Shown here piece by piece: positions 7,605-13,960 of a stretch of 32,791 nt of DNA. The notes under the pieces were generated by a model, which saw nothing but the letters and a program-made list of their open reading frames with translations, was not told where the DNA came from and ran no database searches. A program made the translations under genes and the position numbers. The stretch's first letter is position 1. Each line of letters starts with the position of its first letter. Location of the stretch: positions 1-32,791 of the forward strand of contig CAJTCH010000052.1 of assembly GCA_910574715.1 (NCBI GenBank). Direction: 5' to 3'. The DNA is from Lachnospiraceae bacterium. GTDB taxonomy: Bacteria; Bacillota; Clostridia; Lachnospirales; Lachnospiraceae.

Positions 7605-8240
7605 ATGTTTACGATCTATGTCTATACTCTTGACACTATGGCAGACTGGGAAATAGGGTACGTTACCGCGGAATTAAATTCTGGTCGATTCTTCAAAAAG
7701 GATGCACCAGACGTATCGGTCAAAACGGTCGGTATTTCAAAAGAGCCCATAAAAACAATGGGCGGTCTTAACATTATTCCAGATTGTGTAATTGATAATA
7801 TTGTGATGAATGATAAGAGTGTTCTACTGTTGCCAGGGGGAAACACCTGGGATGATCCGAAACATGGTGCTATTATCAAGAAAGCGACTGAGCTACTTTC
7901 TGTGGGTGCTACTGTGTGCGCTATCTGTGGCGCTACTGTTGCTCTGGCCCGCGCAGGACTGCTAGATCAGCGCCCGCACACAAGCAACGGAGCAGGGTTT
8001 CTTGAAATGTTTTGCCCCAACTATAAAGGGACAGATTGCTTTGTGGACAAGCTTTCTGTTGTGGGTGACAATCTCATTACCGCAAGTGCATCTGGAGCCT
8101 TGCTGTGGGCAAAGCAGATTATTGAGCACTTAGGCGTTTTTAGACCCGACACGCTGGAAGAATGGTATGCGTATTTTAATACTGGCGAGACACAACATTT
8201 CTTTGCGCTTATGCAAACACTACCAAAGGCTAATAAGTAA
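7605..8240 (+). CDS. DJ-1/PfpI-family protein
   Basis: The 211-aa product has the class I glutamine-amidotransferase-like fold. The nucleophile elbow is AICGATVALARAGLL (about residues 106-120) with the Cys in the expected sharp turn, preceded by the VLLLPGGNTW strand-loop. C-terminal SASGALLWAKQIIEHLG resembles the conserved helix of PfpI/ThiJ proteins. Family members act as proteases, glyoxalases or chaperones against reactive aldehydes; which applies here cannot be told. GGAGG precedes the ATG. It is transcribed away from the WYL regulator, an arrangement that suggests induction by the ligand sensed by that regulator. Confidence 0.85.
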   Translation: MFTIYVYTLDTMADWEIGYVTAELNSGRFFKKDAPDVSVKTVGISKEPIKTMGGLNIIPDCVIDNIVMNDKSVLLLPGGNTWDDPKHGAIIKKATELLSVGATVCAICGATVALARAGLLDQRPHTSNGAGFLEMFCPNYKGTDCFVDKLSVVGDNLITASASGALLWAKQIIEHLGVFRPDTLEEWYAYFNTGETQHFFALMQTLPKANK

Positions 8241-8330
8241 CATCAATCTGCCCAGCGGCAGAAAAGAAATTTCCACCATAACTTATCTCATACAAGCTCC
8301 ATCAGCTGAAAAGCGCGGCACCTCAAATAT

Positions 8331-8372
8331 GCCAAAAAAAGTCGAGAAGATATTTCCGGGTAATGCTATACT
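8331..8372 (+). promoter_or_regulatory. Activator box plus -10 upstream of the ABC exporter (copy B)
   Basis: GCCAAAAAAAGTCGAG (8331-8346), a 15-base gap, and AATGCTATACTGC (TATACT at 8367-8372) repeat copy A at 3161 base for base in the conserved parts while the gap sequence differs. Conservation of the box and -10 with divergence between them argues for function rather than recent duplication. Confidence 0.65.
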
Positions 8373-8407
8373 GCAATCTGAAAACAGGAGTAAGAGAGGA
8401 GATAAAA

Positions 8408-9139
8408 ATGAGAAAAGCGAAAGAAGCCATCAGAGTAAGCGGCCTTACAAAAATTTATAACGGGAAAAAGGTATTGGACGGCTTGAATCTTTCCGTTAAG
8501 AATGGCACAGTCTTTGGGCTGCTGGGAGCAAATGGAGCAGGGAAAAGTACAACGATTGAATGTATCTTAGGAACCAGGCGGGCCGAACAAGGGACAGCGC
8601 TTGTATTGGGACGTGACCCAGGAAAAGAACGCCGGGCACTGTTCCAAAAGGTAGGCGTCCAGTTTCAAGAAGGAGATTATCAGCCAGAGATTAAAGTTTC
8701 CGAAATATGCGAGGAAATAGCATGTTTATATGACAGCCCGTCAGACTGGAGGGAACTCTGTGAGCGGTTTGGAATTGGCGATAAGCTGAAAAATGCGGTA
8801 AAAAGTCTGTCAGGGGGTGAACGTCAGAGGTTGTTTATTGCCTTGGCGCTTATCCCGGCGCCGGAGCTGGTTTTCTTAGACGAGCTTACAACGGGGCTTG
8901 ATGCGAAGGCAAGGAGGACAGTGTGGAAGATTCTGGAGGATTTAAAAGCGCAGGGGCTGACTATTTTTCTTACATCGCATTTTATGGATGAGGTGGAAGC
9001 GCTCTGTGATGAGGTCTGTATCCTGAAAAAAGGTAAGACGGTGTTTTGTGGAACAATAGAGCAGGCAAAAGAGCAAAGCGGATGTGAAAAATTTGAGGAT
9101 GCTTATTTAAAATTTTCAGATGAGGAGGCAGATGCATGA
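8408..9139 (+). CDS. ABC-2-type transporter ATP-binding protein
   Basis: A 243-aa ATPase with Walker A GANGAGKST, Q-loop in VGVQFQEGDYQ, signature LSGGERQR, Walker B LVFLDELTTGLD (Leu in place of the common Pro after DE) and the switch His in TSHFMDE. The start at 8408 follows GAGAGGAG; the frame is open further upstream but without a better site. The gene overlaps the permease by four bases (ATGA). Together they form a DrrAB-like exporter. The promoter box is shared with the UvrA-like gene, which suggests a drug-efflux or protection role under the AraC/GyrI-type regulator. Confidence 0.9.
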   Translation: MRKAKEAIRVSGLTKIYNGKKVLDGLNLSVKNGTVFGLLGANGAGKSTTIECILGTRRAEQGTALVLGRDPGKERRALFQKVGVQFQEGDYQPEIKVSEICEEIACLYDSPSDWRELCERFGIGDKLKNAVKSLSGGERQRLFIALALIPAPELVFLDELTTGLDAKARRTVWKILEDLKAQGLTIFLTSHFMDEVEALCDEVCILKKGKTVFCGTIEQAKEQSGCEKFEDAYLKFSDEEADA

Positions 9140-9879
9140 GGACTTTTACAAATCTTTTGAAAACAGAACTAAAATTGAATATCCGAAATATGAATATGGT
9201 TATTTTTGCGGTGATTATGCCGGTAGTAGTACTGGTTGTCCTTGGGATTATTTATCAGTCCAGGCCGGCATATCCCGGAGCAGAGTATACGTTTCTGGAG
9301 CAGTCTATGAGTGCGGTGTGTACCATATCTATTTGTGCCGGAGGCCTTATGGGTCTGCCGATTGTGGTATCGGAATATCGGGAACGTAAAATCCTGAAAC
9401 GTTTTCAGGTGACTCCTGTGAGCCCGGTCATGCTTCTCGTTGTAGAATTTACGATTTATGTATTGTATGCCCTTGTTTCTATGGTTCTTCTCTTTCCGGC
9501 CGCTGCATGCTTCTGGGGAGTGGCGTTTCGTGGGAGTTGGCCTGCCTTTATTGGGAGCTGGTTTCTTACATTGATTTCTACCTTAAGTATCGGCATGATG
9601 GTAGGCGGGATTGCAAAAGATACGAAAATAGCCAGCGTTATAGCCAGTATCCTGTATTTCCCTATGTTGATATTTTCAGGAGCAACTGTACCGTTTGAGG
9701 TAATGCCAAAGATGCTGCAGAAGATTGTCGGATTGTTTCCTTTGACACAGGGGATACAGCTTATGAAAGCGGCATCACTGGGGCTGGCTGTTGATAACCT
9801 GTGGCTGCCGGTAGCGGTCATGGGGGCTGTTGCTATTGTTTGCACGGGAATTGCGGTGAAGTGCTTTCAGTGGGAATAA
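9136..9879 (+). CDS. ABC-2-type transporter permease
   Basis: A 247-aa membrane protein with six predicted hydrophobic segments: about residues 17-39 and then five after an extracellular loop, including VMLLVVEFTIYVLYALVSMV and a stretch around IASVIASILYFPMLIFSG. The motif near GATVPFEVMPKML is typical of ABC-2 permeases. It is coupled to the ATPase upstream and is the channel part of the exporter. The transported compound is not evident. No outer-membrane or periplasmic partners exist, as expected for a Gram-positive-type host. Confidence 0.88.
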   Translation: MRTFTNLLKTELKLNIRNMNMVIFAVIMPVVVLVVLGIIYQSRPAYPGAEYTFLEQSMSAVCTISICAGGLMGLPIVVSEYRERKILKRFQVTPVSPVMLLVVEFTIYVLYALVSMVLLFPAAACFWGVAFRGSWPAFIGSWFLTLISTLSIGMMVGGIAKDTKIASVIASILYFPMLIFSGATVPFEVMPKMLQKIVGLFPLTQGIQLMKAASLGLAVDNLWLPVAVMGAVAIVCTGIAVKCFQWE

Positions 9880-9983
9880 ACATTAGCAAAATATAATCAG
9901 TGATTCTGACTATAGGGACTGCGGTGTATAAATGACAGCTATTTGAGGAAAAATAAAATATCTCTCAATGGAGGACAGAATTT

Positions 9984-10829
9984 ATGCGTAATTTTTTTTA
10001 TGGATGGTATTTTAAATGTCAGTCTGCGACTCAGACGCTGGCAGTTATACCGGCAGTCCACAAGTCAGAACAAAAGAAATTTTGTTCCATTCAGATCATT
10101 ACAGAACATCATTCATGGAAAGTTGATTTCCCTGTTGCTGCATTTCATCGGACAGGAGAGGATATTCGGATAGGACAAAATCGCTTTGGAAAGAGAGGAA
10201 TCCTTTTGGCAATACATACGCCAGAGTTAAATATAAATGGAAAATTGCATTTTGGACCGATTTTTCCTTTAAAATATGATATTATGGGGCCATTTTCCGT
10301 ACTGCCTTTTCTAGAATGCCGGCATAGTGTGCAAAGCATGCGGCATTTTGTTCAAGGCAGGGTGTACGTTAATGGCCAGGAATATTTGTTTCAGGATGCA
10401 TTCGGATATTGGGAGGGTGACCAGGGATGTTCATTTCCTAAAGAATATGTGTGGACACAGTGCGGTTTCCCGGACGGGTCGCTGATGTTATCTGTGGCCG
10501 ATGTTCCCGTTGCAGGGTTTCATTTTCGCGGCGTCATAGGTGTTGTGTTATGGAAGGGCAGAGAATATCGGCTGGCAACTTATTTGGGGGCAAGAGCAGT
10601 ACAGGCTCAGAATGGGAAACTTCGAATTGTTCAGGGAGATTTGGAGTTAGAAGCAAGATTGCTGGAGGGAGTCAAGCGCCCTCTTAAAGCTCCTGCTAAT
10701 GGAGACATGACGAGGACGATTCACGAAAGCGCGGCTTGCCAGGCATTTTACAGACTTCGGAAGGGAGAACGTATTTTCTTTTCCTTTAAGACAGACAGGG
10801 CTTCTTTTGAATATGAATTATCGAAGTAA
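9984..10829 (+). CDS. Tocopherol-cyclase-family protein
   Basis: The 281-aa protein begins with FFYGWYFKCQ, the hallmark N-terminal motif (F/Y-x-G-W-Y-F/Y-K) of the tocopherol cyclase family (Pfam PF14249 type). It also keeps a lipocalin-like series of strands, including WEGDQGCSFPKEYVWTQCGF (residues about 145-164). No transmembrane helix or signal peptide is seen. Plant VTE1 cyclises phytyl quinols; anaerobic Firmicutes make no tocopherol, so the substrate here is likely another lipid or quinol and remains unknown. AGGAC and GGAGG stand before the ATG. It follows the exporter by 104 bases and has its own terminator. Confidence 0.75.
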   Translation: MRNFFYGWYFKCQSATQTLAVIPAVHKSEQKKFCSIQIITEHHSWKVDFPVAAFHRTGEDIRIGQNRFGKRGILLAIHTPELNINGKLHFGPIFPLKYDIMGPFSVLPFLECRHSVQSMRHFVQGRVYVNGQEYLFQDAFGYWEGDQGCSFPKEYVWTQCGFPDGSLMLSVADVPVAGFHFRGVIGVVLWKGREYRLATYLGARAVQAQNGKLRIVQGDLELEARLLEGVKRPLKAPANGDMTRTIHESAACQAFYRLRKGERIFFSFKTDRASFEYELSK

Positions 10830-10836
10830 ATGTTGG

Positions 10837-10870
10837 TTGCCAGCGGATTTTCCGTTGGCAATTTTGCTTT
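10837..10870 (+). terminator. Rho-independent terminator
   Basis: TTGCCAGCGG (10837-10846) pairs with CCGTTGGCAA (10852-10861) with one G-U pair and a 5-base loop, followed by TTTTGCTTT. It lies eight bases after the stop of the tocopherol-cyclase-like gene. Confidence 0.8.
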
Positions 10871-11010
10871 GGCTTTCAGATTAAGCATTCACCTTACATT
10901 TTTGTAAGAAAATATCCCATGAGAATAAAATTGCTTTTAGTATTTGTTGCCGTTTCCCATCGTCAATACGTTATATCAAAGCATTATATATCGTCTATGC
11001 TCGTATATTA

Positions 11011-11232
11011 TTGACTGATTTACAAAAAAACGGTGTCAAAATTGGTGTAAATGGTGTCAGAAATTTAGCGGAAGAACTGCAAAAGAAGAGTCTGCAGATT
11101 AAAGAAAGGGTACTAGGAGAGGCCCATCCAAATGCACAAATTATTTTGGAAAATATGAAAATAGCGTTTTATAAGTGGAATCCAGAGGGAAATTTTGAGC
11201 AGTGGTTAGAAGAAAATAAGAAAGAACAGTAG
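11011..11232 (+). pseudogene. Tetratricopeptide-repeat protein remnant
   Basis: The frame lacks a convincing ribosome binding site and starts on TTG. Its C-terminal half, LQIKERVLGEAHPNAQIILE, is one kinesin-light-chain-type TPR (the ALGEEHP-type turn is clear), followed by an acidic tail. A full TPR protein has several such repeats, so this looks like the last repeat of a decayed gene. It could be a real 73-aa protein, but nothing supports translation. Confidence 0.5.
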
Positions 11233-11300
11233 AGAATGACAGAAAATTACATAGACGGAATGAAAGGCATATGCAGCGGAGCACATGCCTTTTCTTTTGG

Positions 11301-11864
11301 CTAAATATTCAGCAAACCGGCAATATCAGAGAAATTGATGTACAAATCATCATAGATATTAACCTTAATTGTAGAATCAAAGGAATATTGAACATTGAGC
11401 ATATTTCCCTCAAAATAGTTAACTGTCACAGTCTTACGGCGTGGATCTACAATCCAATATTCACGGACTCCAGCATTTTTGTAGTAATAGAGTTTGCGGA
11501 TATAATCATCTGACGGATTCCCTGGGGAAACAATCTCAATGATGAAGTCCGGGGCACCATTGCAGCGCTTACCATCTAGCTTGTCCTTATCACACACAAT
11601 CATGATGTCAGGCTGGACAATGGTAAGCAGCTCCGTAGAAAGCTTCACATCGAATGGAGCCGGGAATACTTGGCATCCTCCGCCCTTCTTCCGTATATGA
11701 TTACGGATAGAGACAAGCAGTTCTGTGAGAATAGTCTGGTGATCTTGTGATGGGCTGGCCATGTAATAAATCTGTCCGTCAAAGACTTCTGCTCTTGTAT
11801 CCTCCGGGAGTGCTTCATATTCTTCCAGAGTGGTAATGATAGGTTGTGGTTGTAATGCTGACAT
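11301..11864 (-). CDS. Uma2-family (DUF820) PD-(D/E)XK nuclease-fold protein
   Basis: A 187-aa protein with the typical Uma2 elements: TLEEYEALPEDTRAEVFDG at the start, the ASPSQDHQTI helix, the catalytic Asp strand in VQPDIMIV, and the DFIIEIVSPGNPSDD core with Glu and the conserved SP. These fit the restriction-endonuclease-like fold, although no cellular role is established for Uma2 proteins. The gene lies 20 bases after the XRE gene on the same strand and is probably in one operon with it. The start at 11864 follows AGGAAG. Confidence 0.88.
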   Translation of the reverse strand: MSALQPQPIITTLEEYEALPEDTRAEVFDGQIYYMASPSQDHQTILTELLVSIRNHIRKKGGGCQVFPAPFDVKLSTELLTIVQPDIMIVCDKDKLDGKRCNGAPDFIIEIVSPGNPSDDYIRKLYYYKNAGVREYWIVDPRRKTVTVNYFEGNMLNVQYSFDSTIKVNIYDDLYINFSDIAGLLNI

Positions 11865-11884
11865 GGCAACACTTCCTTTCCGAA

Positions 11885-12304
11885 TTACTTTTTGCTTAAT
11901 TCATCAGCGAGTACTCCACCGATATGCATAGCTTCAATCTTAGAGCCTGGATATGCATTGCTTGATTGAAGTGCATGAAGATAATTCAAGGCGGTATTAA
12001 TTTCTTCTTTTGGGACGGATTGCCTGTTATCAATTTTTACTGTTACGGTTTTAATAAAATCATATTCTGTCATTTGAAATATTTCTCCCCTTTCTGAACT
12101 AGTGTTAGGTACATGCTCCATGATATCACCAGGTTGGCAATTAAAAGCTGTACATATACGGTCTAAGACTTTAGGGGAAATGCCTTCCCCTTTACCCATT
12201 GCTGCTATTGTTGTAGGAGATGCTTTGATTAATATACGGAAATTTTCTTTAGTCATTTTTTTATCTATTAGTAATTTCCAGAGTTTGTCATAAGAAAAAG
12301 CCAT
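11885..12304 (-). CDS. XRE/Cro-family DNA-binding protein
   Basis: The 139-aa protein carries an N-terminal Cro/CI-type helix-turn-helix (residues about 5-62), including KMTKENFRILIKASPTTIAA and the closing CTAFNCQPGDIMEH typical of HTH_26 domains. The second half is a short domain with no clear match. The ATG at 12304 has AAGGAAGTGAGC upstream; the frame is open 18 codons more but those overlap the promoter, so the shorter form is chosen. It precedes the Uma2 gene, suggesting a regulator-plus-nuclease-fold pair. A perfect inverted repeat over the promoter implies self-repression. Confidence 0.85.
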   Translation of the reverse strand: MAFSYDKLWKLLIDKKMTKENFRILIKASPTTIAAMGKGEGISPKVLDRICTAFNCQPGDIMEHVPNTSSERGEIFQMTEYDFIKTVTVKIDNRQSVPKEEINTALNYLHALQSSNAYPGSKIEAMHIGGVLADELSKK

Positions 12305-12324
12305 TTGCTCACTTCCTTTCGGTG

Positions 12325-12359
12325 ATTGTATTATAGCGGATGTTTCTATATAATACAAT
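12325..12359 (-). promoter_or_regulatory. Promoter and operator of the XRE-Uma2 operon
   Basis: ATTGTATTATA (12325-12335) and TATAATACAAT (12349-12359) are perfect 11-base inverted repeats. On the minus strand the right arm contains the -35 (TTGTAT) and the left arm the -10 (TATAAT) with a 17-base spacer, so one dimer site would cover both promoter elements. Confidence 0.75.
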
Positions 12360-12469
12360 AATAAATCTACAAAAAAATATAGATAATCTGTTACTATTCA
12401 CGGTCTAAATGTTTTTTGTAACACAAATAGACTGGTATTTCGCCGGCCATTTGTTTCAAACAGGCTTAA

Positions 12470-12658
12470 TGCTTTTATGGTTATCCAAACTTCATTCTTG
12501 TGCCGGAACGGGAAAATGGAAAAGACTTACTTGTCTTGACCGTTATATCCGGGCGTACCACACCCTATTATTACAAGGCTGACGGTGTCATGGAAGCCTA
12601 TATCCGTATCGGGAATGAAAGTGTCATTGCGCCCGATTATGTGTATTTCCAGTGCTAA
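12470..12658 (+). pseudogene. Schlafen/AlbA_2-type ATP-binding protein, internal fragment
   Basis: After an in-frame stop at 12467, a 62-residue frame reads NFILVPERENGKDLLVLTV then SGRTTPYYYKADGVMEAYIR and ends VYFQC before TAA. The pattern GRxxPYYYK...AYIRxGNES is that of AlbA_2 (AAA_4) regulators common in Clostridia and mobile elements. No start or ribosome binding site, and both flanks are missing, so it is a relic. Its stop overlaps the end of the small minus-strand gene. Confidence 0.6.
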
Positions 12659-12828
12659 TTTACGCTGTTTTCCGCTATCTCCTTAACCTTTTTTGTTACT
12701 TGTTCCCCGGCTATCTGCTTGAATACCGTTTCCGTTTTTTCAGTGCCTACATAGTGCCTTGCCACGATAATTTTTGTGGGTGGGTGGTGTCGGGTGGCTC
12801 TTTGTTGTGTGCTACTGTCTTTGCCCAT
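12655..12828 (-). CDS. 57-aa mobile-element-associated small protein
   Basis: A short frame of 57 residues starts at an ATG with AAAGGAG nine bases upstream. The product is basic and hydrophilic, with PPTKIIVARHYVGTEKTETV as its core. A RIIVxRHYVG-type motif recurs in short ORFs of clostridial integrative elements near recombinase genes, as far as I recall; the function is not known. It might act with the recombinase or as a small DNA-binding protein. It is the leftmost sign of the integrative-element block that ends in the truncated recombinase at 20172. Confidence 0.55.
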   Translation of the reverse strand: MGKDSSTQQRATRHHPPTKIIVARHYVGTEKTETVFKQIAGEQVTKKVKEIAENSVN

Positions 12829-12854
12829 AAAATTCTGCTCCTTTACATAAAAAT

Positions 12855-12885
12855 AGAGCGCATAGACTTGTTTTCTATACGCTCT
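12855..12885. repeat. Hairpin upstream of the small minus-strand gene
   Basis: AGAGCGCATAG and CTATACGCTCT pair over 11 bases with one mismatch and a 9-base loop. Lacking a T-run, it is unlikely to be a terminator; it may be a leader hairpin or a protein site. Confidence 0.5.
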
Positions 12886-13210
12886 GACGCTATGTTACTT
12901 ATTCAGTTGTGATTGTGGTAATAGTTGACAGTTATTCTAAAAATCAAGTAAATGAGTAACTATCCCCGCAAAACAAAGCATTTCCCCGCATTTCTTGAGG
13001 ATTGCAACCCCTATTTACTACTTATTTACTACTCTGCAATCAAGGAATGAAAGTTCGTATTTGCACAGTTGAGATTGTTTGTTCAAACGAATATAATAAA
13101 TACAATATGACTTAGGAGGTCAAAAATAATTCCTAAAAAGCAAAAAACCTAACGATGCACGACGAAAAAAGGGATAATCTGTCACCCACATTTTTAATTT
13201 TAGTGCGAGC
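12886..13210. other. Gap before the BceAB-like operon
   Basis: No complete gene is seen. Around 13117-13200 a ribosome-binding-like AGGAGG and the stretches IPKKQKT and PNDARRKKG occur in two different frames, as if a short element gene had been broken by a frameshift. The remainder is AT-rich with no recognised structure. Confidence 0.35.
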
Positions 13211-13243
13211 TGTAATGAGATTGTAAGAAGTGTTCGCTATACT
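13211..13243 (+). promoter_or_regulatory. Probable response-regulator-dependent promoter of the BceAB-like operon
   Basis: Two TGTAA repeats begin at 13211 and 13222, exactly 11 bases apart, the phasing of OmpR-family tandem sites. They cover the -35 position of a -10 box TATACT at 13238-13243. No consensus -35 exists. The regulator at 16601 is the likely ligand. Confidence 0.55.
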
Positions 13244-13273
13244 AAAATTACAAAAACATTGGAGGGCATATCT

Positions 13274-13960
13274 ATGGCAATACTTGAAACAAAAGATTTA
13301 CGAAAAATATATGGCAGCGGTGAGAGTGAAGTCCACGCCCTTGACGGAGTGTCTGTTACTGTCAATGAGGGAGAATTTGTTGCCGTTATCGGTACATCGG
13401 GCAGCGGTAAATCTACTCTGCTGAATATGATTGGCGGATTAGACCGCCCTACCTCTGGAAGCATTACTATCCGGGGAAAAGAACTTTTGAAAATGAAAGA
13501 CGAGGAACTGACAATTTTTCGCCGCAGGAATATTGGCTTTGTCTTTCAGAACTACAATTTACTTCCCGTTCTTAATGTATATGAAAATATCATCTATCCC
13601 ATCGAGATAGATGGCGGCAAAACAGATACAGAATTTGTAAGGCAGATTATCCATACACTGAGGCTTGAAAAGAAACTTGAGAATATGCCGAATAATCTTT
13701 CTGGCGGTCAGCAGCAAAGAGTAGCGATTGCCCGTGCATTAGCTACCAAGCCTGCCATAATCCTTGCTGATGAGCCGACGGGCAATCTGGATTCCAAGAC
13801 AAGTATGGATGTCATTCTGCTGATGCAGTCCATTAGCAGACAATTCCGCCAAACTACAATTATGATTACGCACAATGAGGAAATCGCTCAGATGGCAGAC
13901 CGTACAATTCGTATAGAGGATGGCAAAGTTATTTCGGGAGGTATCAGATATGCACGATAA
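13274..13960 (+). CDS. BceA/MacB-type ABC transporter ATP-binding protein
   Basis: The 228-aa ATPase starts at the ATG with GGAGGG seven bases upstream. Motifs are Walker A GTSGSGKST, Q-loop NIGFVFQNYNLLPVLNVYEN (the LLP form of the LolD/BceA group), signature LSGGQQQR, Walker B ILADEPTGNLD and switch His in ITHNEE. Such proteins drive FtsX-type permeases, not true import or export channels. In Firmicutes, this gene with an FtsX permease and a two-component system handles peptide antibiotics such as bacitracin and lantibiotics. Its last 11 bases overlap the permease start. Confidence 0.93.
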   Translation: MAILETKDLRKIYGSGESEVHALDGVSVTVNEGEFVAVIGTSGSGKSTLLNMIGGLDRPTSGSITIRGKELLKMKDEELTIFRRRNIGFVFQNYNLLPVLNVYENIIYPIEIDGGKTDTEFVRQIIHTLRLEKKLENMPNNLSGGQQQRVAIARALATKPAIILADEPTGNLDSKTSMDVILLMQSISRQFRQTTIMITHNEEIAQMADRTIRIEDGKVISGGIRYAR

